37,109 bases of DNA from Ascoidea tarda (nom. inval.) (GCA_030560485.1 JAKTTS010000098.1:1-37109), one strand, 5' to 3'; shown: positions 1-9,300, numbered from the stretch's first letter. The notes: generated by a model from the letters alone, not told the origin. A program made the numbers and translations.

Positions 1-1000
1 AAGATTTCAAACGCTACCGATATACACAACATCAGATTCCAGAACAAGAACTAGAATGTTGAAGTACACACCAGAGCATGCGTATTGTAATGTGTCGTTT
101 TATGGACCATTGATAGCACCCAATACAACATTCTGTGGAATGCAGATTTTGGCTAATAGTGATACTACAGGGTCGTTTAGAATTGCAGCAACTGGAATTA
201 TTGAGGAAATCGATAGTTCAGTTGAAATTGTCAAAAAGTTGAAACTAGTTGGATATCCTTATAAGATATATCGAAATACGGCATTTATAAAAGACATGTT
301 TACGACGTCGTTGGAGGTTGCGAAATTCGAAGGAGCTTCAATCAAAACAGTATCAGGAATCCGTGGAGAAATTAAAAGAGCATTGTCGAAACCCGATGGA
401 TATTTTAGGGCTACGTTTGAGGACAAAATATTGATGAGCGATATAGTATTTTTGAGGACATGGTATCCGGTGAAGATTAAGAAGTTTTATAATCCGGTGA
501 CATCATTGTTGATAAGAGATAAAAAAGAATGGAAGGGAATGAGGCTAGTGGGAAAGTTGAGAGCCGATTTGAATCAGAGCATTGAAATGAACCCCAATTC
601 GAGTTATGAAAAAGTGGCCAGAGAAGAGAGAAGATTCAATCCGTTGAGGGTGCCCAAGTCGTTACAAAAAGAATTGCCCTTCAAATCACAAATGGTCCAA
701 ATGAAACCACAAAAGAACAAAACTTACATGCAGAAAAGAGCTGTGGTGTTGAATGGAGGCGAACGAAAGGCCAGGGACATCATCCACAAGGTGTCGACCA
801 TCAGAAAAAACAAAGACGAGAAGAGAAAGGCCAAAAAATCAGAGAAGAACAAGGACAGACTCAAACGACTTGAAAAGAAGAATGCGATGATCGACGAGAA
901 GCAGAAGGAACGCAAGAAGGAGTTCTTTGCCAACAGCGGCAAGAAGAGGAAGCTCTTCTCCAGCGACTCGGATGCCTTTGGTAAGAAACGACGCAGCTGA
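1..1000 (+). CDS. BMS1: Ribosome biogenesis GTPase Bms1, C-terminal part (5' end outside window)
   Basis: The frame is open from the first full codon at base 2, so the gene enters from the left; 332 residues are visible. Bms1 is a nucleolar GTPase of the SSU processome needed for 18S rRNA maturation and 40S assembly. The visible part matches the conserved C-terminal region of the Bms1/Tsr1 family: RTRMLKYTPEH near the start, then FRIAATGIIEE, KLVGYPYKIYRNTAFIKDMF, SGIRGEIKRALSKPDG and EDKILMSDIVFLRTWYPV, followed by a long Lys/Arg/Glu-rich basic tail typical of the family, ending GKKRRS. The GTPase domain lies outside the window. The ATG at 56 is internal, because conserved residues (RFQTLPIYTTSDSR) precede it. 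The last 300 bases are clearly richer in G+C than the rest. Identification is confident from recalled similarity to yeast Bms1. Confidence 0.96.
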   Translation, partial: RFQTLPIYTTSDSRTRTRMLKYTPEHAYCNVSFYGPLIAPNTTFCGMQILANSDTTGSFRIAATGIIEEIDSSVEIVKKLKLVGYPYKIYRNTAFIKDMFTTSLEVAKFEGASIKTVSGIRGEIKRALSKPDGYFRATFEDKILMSDIVFLRTWYPVKIKKFYNPVTSLLIRDKKEWKGMRLVGKLRADLNQSIEMNPNSSYEKVAREERRFNPLRVPKSLQKELPFKSQMVQMKPQKNKTYMQKRAVVLNGGERKARDIIHKVSTIRKNKDEKRKAKKSEKNKDRLKRLEKKNAMIDEKQKERKKEFFANSGKKRKLFSSDSDAFGKKRRS

Positions 1001-1082
1001 AGCAGCACCGGCAGCACCGGCAGCTGTAGAAACACGTAGAAATCCATTGAATAAACCTTAAAAGCACTCTCCACAAAAGCAG

Positions 1083-1089
1083 TTTCGCG
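1083..1089 (-). promoter_or_regulatory. SCB-like site (CGCGAAA) upstream of RAD54
   Basis: TTTCGCG on the plus strand is CGCGAAA on the minus strand, the Swi4/Swi6 (SBF) core, and it overlaps a CGCGT resembling the MCB core. It lies about 275 bp before the RAD54 ATG. Many yeast repair genes peak in G1/S through such sites. A 7-mer can occur by chance, so function is inferred only. Confidence 0.35.
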
Positions 1090-1159
1090 TTTTTCCCAAT
1101 CCGGAAGCAGGAAGGTTTCAGCTGCGCGGGTGGAAAGCTCTGTGGATCGAAATATAAGA

Positions 1160-1219
1160 GAAGATGATCAGAGATGATCAGAAGTAATTAGAAGTAATCA
1201 GAAATAACCAGAAATCAGA
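1160..1219. repeat. 10-bp tandem array in the RAD54 promoter
   Basis: About six diverged units close to AGAAGTAATC run head to tail with a strict 10-bp period (for example AGAGATGATC at 1170, AGAAGTAATT at 1180, AGAAGTAATC at 1190, AGAAATAACC at 1200). It ends about 140 bp before the RAD54 ATG. Confidence 0.8.
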
Positions 1220-1239
1220 GAAAGAAGTACTTCTGCTGG

Positions 1240-1291
1240 ATACGCTGCACAGCTCTCGACAGTACACGATTGCTCTTTTGAATACGCTGCA
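1240..1291. repeat. Pair of direct repeats ATACGCTGCA, 42 bp apart
   Basis: ATACGCTGCA occurs at 1240-1249 and 1282-1291, both preceded by a G(A/G). The 42-bp spacing is four helical turns. The pair sits 70-125 bp before the RAD54 ATG, in promoter or 5' UTR; the binding factor is unknown. Confidence 0.6.
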
Positions 1292-1362
1292 AGGTCTTGC
1301 TACTTTTCCACATTTGCATCTCCATATTGCCGCTTCTCTTACTAACCACCCACAACTCAACA

Positions 1363-3903
1363 ATGGGAAGAAGATTGCCAAACAGACCCACTGCTGAGCT
1401 AGGAACAGGTGCTGGATTACCTGCTGGAAAACGACCAAGGTCTATCAAAGATCCTCTTTCTACCTTGCTAAAGCCCTTCCATATTCCAATAAAGTTGAGG
1501 TCTTCGAACATCCACTCAAACTTGCCCTTACGAAAAACGCGAACAAGGCTAATAAACTACTCTGAAGACCAGGCAAACGTAAATGGCAGAAATGACGACT
1601 CATTCTCAATCAACGAGTTCAGCAGATCTGTCAAGAAAATCAATGCTTTGCATCCAAGAAGAATTCTCATAAATGCTGATTTCAATAGCAGCATTCAAAT
1701 AACCTTCAAAAAGTCTTTTACAGTGCCTTTCACTAATCAAACAAGAAAAAATATCAACACCTTCAGTCTAAATCAACCTCCTCCTCCCTTGGGCACAAGG
1801 CGAAAGCCAGTATTACTACCAAGACCTTTGTTTGATCCCAATGATGAATTTGCAATAGTTCTATACGATCCAACCATCGATGTATTTCCCACGATACCAC
1901 CACCTGCTCCGGAAGCTTCTTCGTCTGAATCCTCTTCTTCGATAGAGCTAATTGACGACAACCAATCCGTCAGTGAAAATGAGAACAATTCTGTCCTTGA
2001 AAGACCTTCAAAAAGAAGAAAGGTTCATAAAAGCCTTGCTGAAATTTTAGGCATAAACAAGAATCCTGAAGATGTCATCAAAAATGCTCCCAATGTCCCT
2101 GTAATAATAGACCCCAAACTAGCAAAAATATTGCGTCCACATCAAATATCCGGTGTCAAATTTCTCTATCGTTGTACTGCTGGTCTAATAGATCCTCGAG
2201 CTCGAGGTTGTATAATGGCTGATGAAATGGGTTTAGGTAAAACTCTACAATGCATAGCGTTGATGTGGACTTTACTTAAACAAGGCCCAAGAGGCAAGAA
2301 AACAATAGAAAAAGCCATAATCGTTTGTCCTTCATCTTTAGTCAAAAATTGGGCCAATGAAATCGTTAAATGGTTGGGTGAAAACACTCTAACTCCATTG
2401 CCAATTGATGGAAAATCAACCAAAGGTTCAGATGTTGCAACTGTTATAAGCCAATGGGCTCTTGCAACTGGCAGAAATATAGTTAGACCCGTTCTAATCA
2501 TATCCTACGAAACTTTAAGAAGAAACGTTGACAAATTTCAAAACACAGAGATTGGCTTGATATTGGCTGATGAAGGTCATCGTTTGAAAAACGGTGAATC
2601 ATTAACTTTTACTTCTTTAAACTCTTTGAACTGTAAGAGAAGAGTGATACTATCTGGTACTCCAATTCAAAACGATTTATCCGAATATTTTTCTCTATTA
2701 AGTTTTTCCAATCCTGGTTTACTTGGAACAAAAACAGAATTTAAGAAACTCTATGAAAACATAATTTTAAGAGGAAGAGATGCTGATGCCACTGAAAAAG
2801 AAGTCGAAAAGGGACAAAAAAAATTGAATGAATTGACTCAAATTGTATCAAAGTTTATAATAAGAAGAACAAATGATATCTTGTCAAAATATTTGCCCGT
2901 TAAATATGAGCATGTGGTTTTTTGTACTCTATCTCCAATGCAACAAAAAATCTACAACTATTTCGTCACTTCTCCCGAAATCAAAAAATTGCTAAGAGGT
3001 GTTGGTTCTCAGCCTTTAAAAGCTATTGGTATACTAAAAAAACTATGCAACCATCCGGATTTACTAAATCTAACTGAAGATATTGAAGGTTGCGATTACT
3101 TAATCCCTGATGACTACGTCAGCTCAACTGCAAATAATGGCAGAAATAGAGAAGTCCAAACTCAATATTCTGGGAAATTTTCAATATTAGAAAGATTTTT
3201 ATACAAAATTAAAAGAGAAACTGACGATAAAATTGTCTTAATATCCAACTATACTCAAACTTTGGATTTGATTGAAAAAATGTGCAGAATTAACAGATAT
3301 GGTGTTTTGCGATTAGATGGAACAATGAATGTTAATAAGAGACAAAAACTTGTTGATAAATTTAACAATCCTGAAGGTAAAGAATTTGTTTTTTTGTTAA
3401 GTTCAAAAGCAGGTGGGTGTGGTATCAATTTAATCGGAGCAAACAGATTGGTTTTAATTGATCCAGATTGGAATCCGGCTTCAGACCAACAAGCTTTGGC
3501 CAGAGTTTGGAGAGATGGGCAAAAAAAGAACTGCTATGTTTACCGATTTATTTCAACAGGAACAATTGAAGAAAAAATATTCCAGAGGCAATCAATGAAA
3601 TTGTCGTTATCCTCATGTGTTGTTGATGAAGCTCAGGATGTTGAGAGATTATTCTCAGCAGATAATTTGAAACAATTGTTTGAATTTTCACCCAATCTTG
3701 TTTGTGATACACACACTACCTATAATTGCAAAAGATGCAAGAATGGAAAACAATTTATTAAATCACCAGCAATGCTTTATGGTGATTCGACAACATGGAA
3801 TCATATCAATCATGAGGGGCTAAATAATATCCAAGATTCTCTCTTGAAAAATGAGTTCAATTTCAATGATATAAGCTTTGCATTTCAATACATTTCGCAT
3901 TGA
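1363..3903 (+). CDS. RAD54: Rad54, Swi2/Snf2-family DNA translocase of homologous recombination
   Basis: Rad54 is a nuclear dsDNA-dependent ATPase that works with Rad51 in homology search, strand invasion and chromatin remodelling. The protein is 846 residues, close to the usual yeast length (about 900). The conserved N-terminal GRRLPNRP is followed by a variable basic/acidic linker, then the Snf2 helicase core: motif I ADEMGLGKT at about 286-294, motif II DEGH at 403-406, motif III SGTPIQND from 431, SKAGGCGINLIGANRL from 681 and motif VI QALARVWRDGQ from 710. The C-terminus with CDTHTTYNCKRCKNG and AMLYGDSTTWNH, ending ISFAFQYISH, is diagnostic of Rad54 rather than Rdh54. I chose the ATG at 1363 because the protein family begins M-(A)-R-R-R-L-P; the frame stays open upstream but has no ATG and the added residues are not conserved. 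Not one in-frame CTG codon was found. Confidence 0.97.
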   Translation: MGRRLPNRPTAELGTGAGLPAGKRPRSIKDPLSTLLKPFHIPIKLRSSNIHSNLPLRKTRTRLINYSEDQANVNGRNDDSFSINEFSRSVKKINALHPRRILINADFNSSIQITFKKSFTVPFTNQTRKNINTFSLNQPPPPLGTRRKPVLLPRPLFDPNDEFAIVLYDPTIDVFPTIPPPAPEASSSESSSSIELIDDNQSVSENENNSVLERPSKRRKVHKSLAEILGINKNPEDVIKNAPNVPVIIDPKLAKILRPHQISGVKFLYRCTAGLIDPRARGCIMADEMGLGKTLQCIALMWTLLKQGPRGKKTIEKAIIVCPSSLVKNWANEIVKWLGENTLTPLPIDGKSTKGSDVATVISQWALATGRNIVRPVLIISYETLRRNVDKFQNTEIGLILADEGHRLKNGESLTFTSLNSLNCKRRVILSGTPIQNDLSEYFSLLSFSNPGLLGTKTEFKKLYENIILRGRDADATEKEVEKGQKKLNELTQIVSKFIIRRTNDILSKYLPVKYEHVVFCTLSPMQQKIYNYFVTSPEIKKLLRGVGSQPLKAIGILKKLCNHPDLLNLTEDIEGCDYLIPDDYVSSTANNGRNREVQTQYSGKFSILERFLYKIKRETDDKIVLISNYTQTLDLIEKMCRINRYGVLRLDGTMNVNKRQKLVDKFNNPEGKEFVFLLSSKAGGCGINLIGANRLVLIDPDWNPASDQQALARVWRDGQKKNCYVYRFISTGTIEEKIFQRQSMKLSLSSCVVDEAQDVERLFSADNLKQLFEFSPNLVCDTHTTYNCKRCKNGKQFIKSPAMLYGDSTTWNHINHEGLNNIQDSLLKNEFNFNDISFAFQYISH

Positions 3904-4280
3904 TTGGATATTCAGACAAATGTGCATAAACTGGGTTTTTATTTTTTTCTTTTGTGTTATAGATAGATAGATAGATAGATAGATAAGGTAAGGTAATTCA
4001 TAAATAAAATAAATAAATAAATTGCAACTGTAAAGTAAGACTCTGTAGAATTTACTTATTATTTTGTGTAAAATAAAATGCATTATCTTATTGTTATTAC
4101 AAAGACTACAAAAAAGAAAACAATTTTAAATAGTAAAATATGTTCATACATAAAATTTTCATAACAAAATCCAAACCATATACATGGAGAAACAGAAAAC
4201 AAAAAAAGACGTGAAACAACTAAAAAAAAGAATTGTAAAAGAAAACATTAATATTTATTTTGATTTTCATTAAAACAAAT
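3904..4280. other. Convergent RAD54 / aldehyde dehydrogenase intergenic region
   Basis: 377 bp of AT-rich DNA between the 3' ends of two converging genes. It holds an ATAG microsatellite and A/T-rich stretches of the kind used for 3' end formation. No gene seen. Confidence 0.8.
3959..3985. repeat. ATAG tetranucleotide microsatellite
   Basis: Nearly seven perfect ATAG units, about 55 bp after the RAD54 stop. Confidence 0.95.
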
Positions 4281-5780
4281 TTAAGCATCTTTTCTGGTGA
4301 TCTTAATTCTAACAGCTTTGGTTTGGGTATAGTTGTCCAAGGCTTCAGCACCCATTTCTCTACCAATACCAGATTGGTTGTAACCACCAAAGGGAACCAT
4401 TGGGTGGAAATCGTTATAAGTGTTAATCCAAACGGTACCAGAAGATATTCTGTTAGAAACATCAATAGCTTTGTTAATATCAGTGGTGTGGATACCAGCA
4501 GCTAAACCGTACTCGGAGTTGTTGGCCATTTCAATTAAATCGTTGATGGAAGAGAATTTTGTTATAGTGACAACAGGGCCGAAGATTTCTTCTCTGACAA
4601 TTCTCATGCTTTCTTTAACATCAGCAAAGATGGTTGGCTTGATAAAGTAACCCTTGGTACCTAATCTTTCACCACCACAGATTAATCTAGCACCTTCTTC
4701 TTTACCAACTTTAACATAGGATAAAATCTTGTCAACTTGCATTTGAGAGGTTTGAGCACCTTGGAAAACTTCTTCGTCAAATGGGTTACCAACTTTAACT
4801 TTGGCAGCATCTTTAGCAAATTCGGCCAAGACTTTGTCGTAAACAGAGTCTTGAACGTAAACTCTTGAACCTGCGCAACAGACTTCACCAGAGTTGTAGA
4901 AAATACCCAATGAGATGTTGGCAACAGCTTGTTCAATGTCAGCATCAGCAAAGACAATGTTTGGAGATTTACCACCTAGTTCCAAAGTGACTTTTTTCAA
5001 GTTTGAGTCGGCAGCGGCCTTCATTATAATTCTACCAGTGTTGGTTGAACCGGTGAAAGCGATTTTCTTAATCTTTGGGTGAGTAGCAATGGCAGAACCA
5101 GCAGTTGGGCCAAAACCATTGATGATGTTTAAGACACCTGGTGGGAAACCAGCTTCGTTAAGTAATTTGCAAGCATATAAGGCAGACAATGGAGTGGATT
5201 CAGCAGTTTTCATGACACAAGTGTTACCAGTAGCGAGAGCTGGACCAATTTTCCAGGACCACATGAGTAATGGGAAGTTCCATGGGATGATTTGACCACA
5301 AACACCTAAAGGTTCTCTTCTGGAATAGGAAAAGTGGGAGTCGCCAGATTCAACAACCTTACCGAAAACCTTGTCAGCCCAACCAGCACAGGATCTGATG
5401 TAATTGGCCACTAACGTAATGTCACCTCTGGCTAAGACAATAGCCTTACCGTTATCTAAGGATTCAATTGATGCTAAAATTTCCAAGTCTCTCTCAATCA
5501 AGTCGGCCAATTTGCTTAATAGCTTGCCTCTGACAGCTGGATCTTGGGTAGCCCAGTTGGTCTTTTTGAAAACGTATTCGGCAACGTCGACAGCAATATC
5601 AACATCTTCAGCAAAACCCTCGTAGACATCAGTGATCTTTTCTTCGGTTGATGGATCAATGACCTCGAAAACCTTTCCGGATTTGGAAGGAACAAATTCA
5701 CCGTTGATGAACAAACCGGTTGGTTGGTCGTAAACAATACCATTTGGCAATGTAATTTTTTGGGATAAAGGTAAGCCCAT
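4281..5780 (-). CDS. NAD(P)+-dependent aldehyde dehydrogenase, probably cytosolic
   Basis: The enzyme oxidises aldehydes such as acetaldehyde to acids (acetate for acetyl-CoA). The 499 residues span one full ALDH domain. Key elements: PWNFP with catalytic Asn168, cofactor Lys191, FTGSTNTGR at 242-250, general base Glu267 in LELGGKSPN, and nucleophile Cys301 in GEVCCAGSR (the first Cys aligns with Cys302 of mammalian ALDH2). [10 protein letters not shown] and [15 protein letters not shown] complete the signature. The N-terminus [14 protein letters not shown] has no mitochondrial presequence, which favours a cytosolic enzyme. Glu194 in KTAESTPL corresponds to the Glu that favours NAD+; yeast Ald6, which uses NADP+, lacks it, so NAD+ preference is inferred. 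It most resembles the yeast Ald2-Ald6 group, but I cannot assign the member. Codon choice is strongly biased, as in a highly expressed gene. Confidence 0.93.
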   Translation of the reverse strand: MGLPLSQKITLPNGIVYDQPTGLFINGEFVPSKSGKVFEVIDPSTEEKITDVYEGFAEDVDIAVDVAEYVFKKTNWATQDPAVRGKLLSKLADLIERDLEILASIESLDNGKAIVLARGDITLVANYIRSCAGWADKVFGKVVESGDSHFSYSRREPLGVCGQIIPWNFPLLMWSWKIGPALATGNTCVMKTAESTPLSALYACKLLNEAGFPPGVLNIINGFGPTAGSAIATHPKIKKIAFTGSTNTGRIIMKAAADSNLKKVTLELGGKSPNIVFADADIEQAVANISLGIFYNSGEVCCAGSRVYVQDSVYDKVLAEFAKDAAKVKVGNPFDEEVFQGAQTSQMQVDKILSYVKVGKEEGARLICGGERLGTKGYFIKPTIFADVKESMRIVREEIFGPVVTITKFSSINDLIEMANNSEYGLAAGIHTTDINKAIDVSNRISSGTVWINTYNDFHPMVPFGGYNQSGIGREMGAEALDNYTQTKAVRIKITRKDA

Positions 5781-5925
5781 TGTGATTGAATATAGATGTC
5801 AAGGTAACAGAATATGAAATGAATAGTAATGAAAGTGTACTATAGTTGAGAAGTATGGGATTATGGATGTTATGAAGAAGTAAAAACAAAGCTGAAAATA
5901 AAAAAAACAAAGGGAATTGGAAAGG

Positions 5926-5932
5926 TTTTATA
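5926..5932 (-). promoter_or_regulatory. TATA box of the aldehyde dehydrogenase gene
   Basis: TATAAAA on the minus strand, about 146 bp before the ATG, a normal distance for a yeast TATA-driven gene. Confidence 0.6.
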
Positions 5933-6084
5933 TTGAAGGAAAGGAGATTTGAGAAAAAGGAAACTGGGTGGAAGTGGTCGAAATGAAGACACAACCCCAC
6001 TTTTTCACAGCTGAGAGTAATTGTAAACAGTCGCAGCACAACAATTTAGCAGCTAGAGCCAAAAGGCCCCAGACGAAAGACCGG

Positions 6085-6111
6085 TGTTGTTAAGGTTGTT
6101 GAGGCTGTTGA
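6085..6111. repeat. 9-bp tandem repeat, three units
   Basis: TGTTGTTAA, GGTTGTTGA and GGCTGTTGA are adjacent, at the edge of the GC-rich upstream region of the dehydrogenase gene. Confidence 0.6.
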
Positions 6112-6230
6112 GATTTGCCCAAGGTCGAGCACTTTGGAGGTGAAGCAGCACATCAGACCCAAACCAGCAGCTCCCACGCCCGACGCTGATTGGCCCGTTG
6201 GCGCTTGCTGGAGGTGGTTGCGAGCACATG

Positions 6231-6236
6231 CACGTG
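6231..6236. promoter_or_regulatory. CACGTG E-box upstream of the dehydrogenase gene
   Basis: Perfect palindromic CACGTG, the core recognised by yeast bHLH factors of the Cbf1/Pho4 type, about 450 bp before the ATG. Its GC-rich setting raises the chance rate. Confidence 0.4.
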
Positions 6237-6636
6237 CTGCTGGAAAACTGGGGTAAACACACCTGCACAAGGACTCCGCAGCTTCCCGGAGTAACAAACT
6301 TAGCGCAGGGCGAGGAGCTGGGGCTGTTGGGGAACATATGTGTTGCGTTAGTATGTGCTTTTCTTACGAGGCCTGTTGCCTCTCCCGACCCCTCTGGAAC
6401 TCTGATTTCGGACTACAGAACGGAGTTTTTGCTCGCCTTTTGACTGGAAACTCAAATCCTGCATCCACCACCGGCTCAACAGCTCGATAAAACTAAGAAA
6501 AACTCCATTCTGAGCGTTTCACAGAACTGGATCAGAGCAGAATCAAAGGAGAAAAAAAAGAAAGATCAACACACAAACCTTAGGCTGAACTTCGCTTGTT
6601 TTTCAAGAGGTTTTTGAAATGGTTACAGCGAGGGAG

Positions 6637-6672
6637 TGGTTATGGGCCTGTTATGGAGCCTGTGGTTACGGC
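6637..6672. repeat. 12-bp tandem repeat, three diverged units
   Basis: TGGTTATGGGCC, TGTTATGGAGCC and TGTGGTTACGGC follow each other, with a related TGGTTACAGCGA at 6620. Function unknown. Confidence 0.55.
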
Positions 6673-7480
6673 TGTAACCTTATTGTCCATTTTTGTTGCA
6701 ACTCGACTGATTGCACAAAAAGGAATTCTTGCTACTCTTTTGGTACGAGTGCATTCTCACTTGCAAATGTTGGAATCTCGCCTGGCTGTGCTGGAGATAC
6801 TGTTTCAATGCTGCAGTATCGTCCATACACTGCGGATGGCTAGTGTGATGGGGGATATATTTTATCTTTAGCCCGGAAATACTGGTCCTTTCTTCAAAAC
6901 CACAACAGACAACCAACTCTTTGTTTGTTTTCAACAGTCTCACCGGCCTTATTTCAAGCATTTGGACCAACCCCAACGCATGCCTAATAGAGAAACTCCG
7001 AAGCAGCCTTGCGAATATCTTGTGGATGCGTTTTAGCATTGTTAACACACTTGAGCACGATTGCAGTATATATCCAATCATCAAATAATCAATGTGTAAT
7101 CAATGTGTAATCAAAACCAGTAATTTTCTACTAATCAACAGCCCAACACTTAGTTACAAAATGCTGGAGAACTGAGTTTTCGGCTTCCTTGAACTGCTTC
7201 ACATTGATTAAGTAAAACCCTTTGTTTCATTTCAATGATCAGCTCATCGCTTTTTGACTTTGTATTTTTCTTTTCACAAAGCTTACACACAGGCTCCTTT
7301 TTAGAGGTGGGCTATTCAAACTCATATTCCCACAGGAGTGAGCCTTCTGGTGCAATATTGATGGGTGGTTATTTGGATCTGTGCAAAATTTCTTCTTGTT
7401 TTCATTAATTTATTACTCTTGAGGTTATCAATGCAATCCCCAAGTATTCTATAGTAGTTATGAATGAACTAGTGGAACTT

Positions 7481-7536
7481 TATGATTATATGATTATATG
7501 ATTATATGATTATATGATTATATGATTATATGATTA
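7481..7536. repeat. 8-bp tandem repeat TATGATTA, seven units
   Basis: Seven perfect head-to-tail copies, ending about 70 bp before the stop codon of the minus-strand carboxypeptidase gene, so in its 3' flank. The perfection suggests recent expansion by slippage. Confidence 0.95.
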
Positions 7537-7604
7537 TACGTTTAGATGTTTATGTATACTTTTTATATAAATTTTTATTCATATGTATCTTTTTATCAAC
7601 TGAA

Positions 7605-9134
7605 TTAGTTTCCTTCAAAGGAATAATCACCACTAATCCATCTATTAACCATATCCAACGAAACCTTTGGTTGATCAAATGGAACCATATGTCCAGCATC
7701 GAAAATTCTTAGAAATGTGAAATTTCCATAATTCCTAAATGATCCTCCATGTTCCTTCTCACTGCCACTGTTATTATCACCATTCTTATCTGGCAAAAGA
7801 TGATAATCTCTAAACTGCTCTTTTAGAAATTTATTATGATCTTTATAATCCAAATCTAATGACCATGCCTCATTGCCCAACCAATTACAAATATAGTCCT
7901 TATCCCCAGCATATAATAATACTGGAATATCCCGGTCTAGTAACTCTGCAACATATTGCTGATGAGGTTTAATCAAATCTCCCGTAAATGTAAACGCTTG
8001 AAATACTGAATTCGAACATGACACAAACTTATCAACCTCTGATCCCAATGCCTCCTTGACATAATCCAAATTCAAATAATCTTCAATGTACGAAAATTCT
8101 TTATAACACTCATCATTATTTTCGCCTTCATCGCAGTATTTCCTTATATCATATGGATTCAAATTTTTCTTGTTATACGCATCGTTAAATTTGCCTTCAC
8201 AATAAAACTGGGCAGGAACACATGAAAATGCATTTAAATTTTTATAACAGTTTCGAACCAACTTGGCGCAAAATGGATATGAATTGGTCATATCATTGCA
8301 TTCTCGATCCGTCAATACTTGCTTATACCCTCCTAATCCACATGCCATTGGCTCGTAGAAATTGTACTGAACCAATGCATCTGTAAATCCATTTCCAATC
8401 ATTATAGAGCTCAAATTGAAACTGCGGTCTTCTCTATTGATTATCTCAGATCCAAACCTTGGTAGATAATGTCCTCCATATGATTCTCCTGCCAAATGAA
8501 ATTTATTGTTGAGAAAATTTGGAAATTTTTGAAAGAACAATTCTAAAAAGACAAACACATCCAATGAGGCAGCATCTGTACTCGATACAACATTTGATGA
8601 TTTGGAATACGAATACCCAACACCGATAGGCTGCTCAAGAAATATAACGCTCGCATTGTTATTCCACGAGTATTTGTTATAAACTGGATTTAAATTGGAA
8701 TCAATAGATGATGGTCCTAGTTCAAAAAACAACCCCGTCATTGAACTGCACCCTGGTCCACCATTTAGCCATAGTATTAATGGATCATTTACCGGATCAT
8801 TTCTACTCTCGAAAAACCAATAAAAAAAGTGCTTATCTACTGATTGTATATCTAAATAACCAGAGTATTGATTAACATCAGGATCGATTCCAAGTATCGC
8901 TGGATTATTTTTCTTGATTCTTAATGAATAGTCATTGAATTGATTGATCTTTATCACTGAATCCCATTTTGTATTGTCTTTATCTTGATTTGGCGTGCTC
9001 TTTTGCTGCATTACCTGATGTTCAAGTACCCCATTTTGCCTTTGATAATCTAAATTGAAAACATGATTTGCTGGAAATGAATCTATAGTACTGATAAATA
9101 GAGTAAAGAGAGAAAAAAACAAAAACAAAAACAT
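7605..9134 (-). CDS. Serine carboxypeptidase, carboxypeptidase Y type (vacuolar)
   Basis: This S10-family enzyme removes C-terminal residues from peptides, normally inside the vacuole after entry through the secretory route. The 509 residues start with a signal peptide (MFLFLFFSLFTLFISTIDS) and a short pro-region. The mature enzyme begins near LGIDPDVNQYSGYLD (81-95). The oxyanion segment WLNGGPGCSS is at 122-131, nucleophile Ser218 lies in GESYGGHY, the Asp region GDKDYICNWLG starts near 410, and His482 is in DAGHMVPFDQP. Many cysteines suit the disulfide-rich CPY fold. GDKDYICNWLGNEAW is very close to yeast Prc1. The pro-region is shorter than that of Prc1, and the classic QRPL sorting signal is absent, though QRQN occurs at residues 31-34. 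Other members of the family (Ybr139w/Atg42 type) are possible. GATAAG repeats upstream suggest nitrogen control. Confidence 0.92.
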   Translation of the reverse strand: MFLFLFFSLFTLFISTIDSFPANHVFNLDYQRQNGVLEHQVMQQKSTPNQDKDNTKWDSVIKINQFNDYSLRIKKNNPAILGIDPDVNQYSGYLDIQSVDKHFFYWFFESRNDPVNDPLILWLNGGPGCSSMTGLFFELGPSSIDSNLNPVYNKYSWNNNASVIFLEQPIGVGYSYSKSSNVVSSTDAASLDVFVFLELFFQKFPNFLNNKFHLAGESYGGHYLPRFGSEIINREDRSFNLSSIMIGNGFTDALVQYNFYEPMACGLGGYKQVLTDRECNDMTNSYPFCAKLVRNCYKNLNAFSCVPAQFYCEGKFNDAYNKKNLNPYDIRKYCDEGENNDECYKEFSYIEDYLNLDYVKEALGSEVDKFVSCSNSVFQAFTFTGDLIKPHQQYVAELLDRDIPVLLYAGDKDYICNWLGNEAWSLDLDYKDHNKFLKEQFRDYHLLPDKNGDNNSGSEKEHGGSFRNYGNFTFLRIFDAGHMVPFDQPKVSLDMVNRWISGDYSFEGN

Positions 9135-9187
9135 ATTTTGTATCTTTGATTGCAGTCGTGATTGTAATCACTAACAAGGTTACAAAT

Positions 9188-9191
9188 GATG

Positions 9192-9223
<32 letters not shown>

Positions 9224-9262
9224 GATAATGATAAGGAAAAAGGATAAGGAAAAAGGATAAGC
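9188..9262. promoter_or_regulatory. GATA-rich array upstream of the carboxypeptidase gene
   Basis: A run of GATAAT units is followed by three GATAAG sites within a 12-bp repeat (AAGGAAAAAGGAT, twice). It lies 54-128 bp before the carboxypeptidase ATG. GATAAG is the site of the Gln3/Gat1 class of nitrogen regulators, and vacuolar proteases are often nitrogen-regulated. The GATAAT part may be simple microsatellite. Confidence 0.5.
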
Positions 9263-9294
9263 CAATTTTGTTTATGAGCGATGGCTGCACCTAG

Positions 9295-9300
9295 CACGTG
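9295..9300. promoter_or_regulatory. CACGTG E-box upstream of the carboxypeptidase gene
   Basis: Perfect CACGTG about 160 bp before the ATG, in AT-rich DNA where it is less expected by chance. Confidence 0.45.

Larger units (their letters stand above)
1001..1362. other. BMS1-RAD54 intergenic region, RAD54 promoter
   Basis: 362 bp between two tandem genes. It holds a CACCGGCAG repeat directly after the BMS1 stop (1004-1023), an SCB-like CGCGAAA on the minus strand (1083-1089), a 10-bp tandem array (1160-1219) and two copies of ATACGCTGCA 42 bp apart (1240, 1282). No ATG precedes the RAD54 start in the last 60 bp. No further gene seen. Confidence 0.8.
5781..7604. other. 1.8-kb intergenic region: dehydrogenase promoter and carboxypeptidase 3' flank
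   Basis: Both flanking genes are on the minus strand. The part next to the dehydrogenase has a TATA box. From about 6046 to 6450 the DNA is GC-rich (39 of 60 bases at 6181-6240 are G or C) and includes an inverted CCAAT (ATTGG at 6189), CACGTG, one CCCCT stress-element core near 6389 and short tandem repeats. From about 7130 it is AT-rich with an 8-bp repeat. Several open frames of 80-134 codons exist on both strands of the GC-rich part, but none has recognisable protein character. The length is unusual for this compact window. Confidence 0.7.

Noticed and set aside
1297-1362. N-terminal extension of RAD54
   Set aside because: No ATG; it begins with TTG, and the family sequence starts at the ATG at 1363.
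6680-7081. Open frame of about 133 codons on the minus strand in the dehydrogenase-carboxypeptidase gap
   Set aside because: The region also has open frames on the other strand, the protein has no recognisable domain or even composition, and higher G+C makes long chance frames likely.
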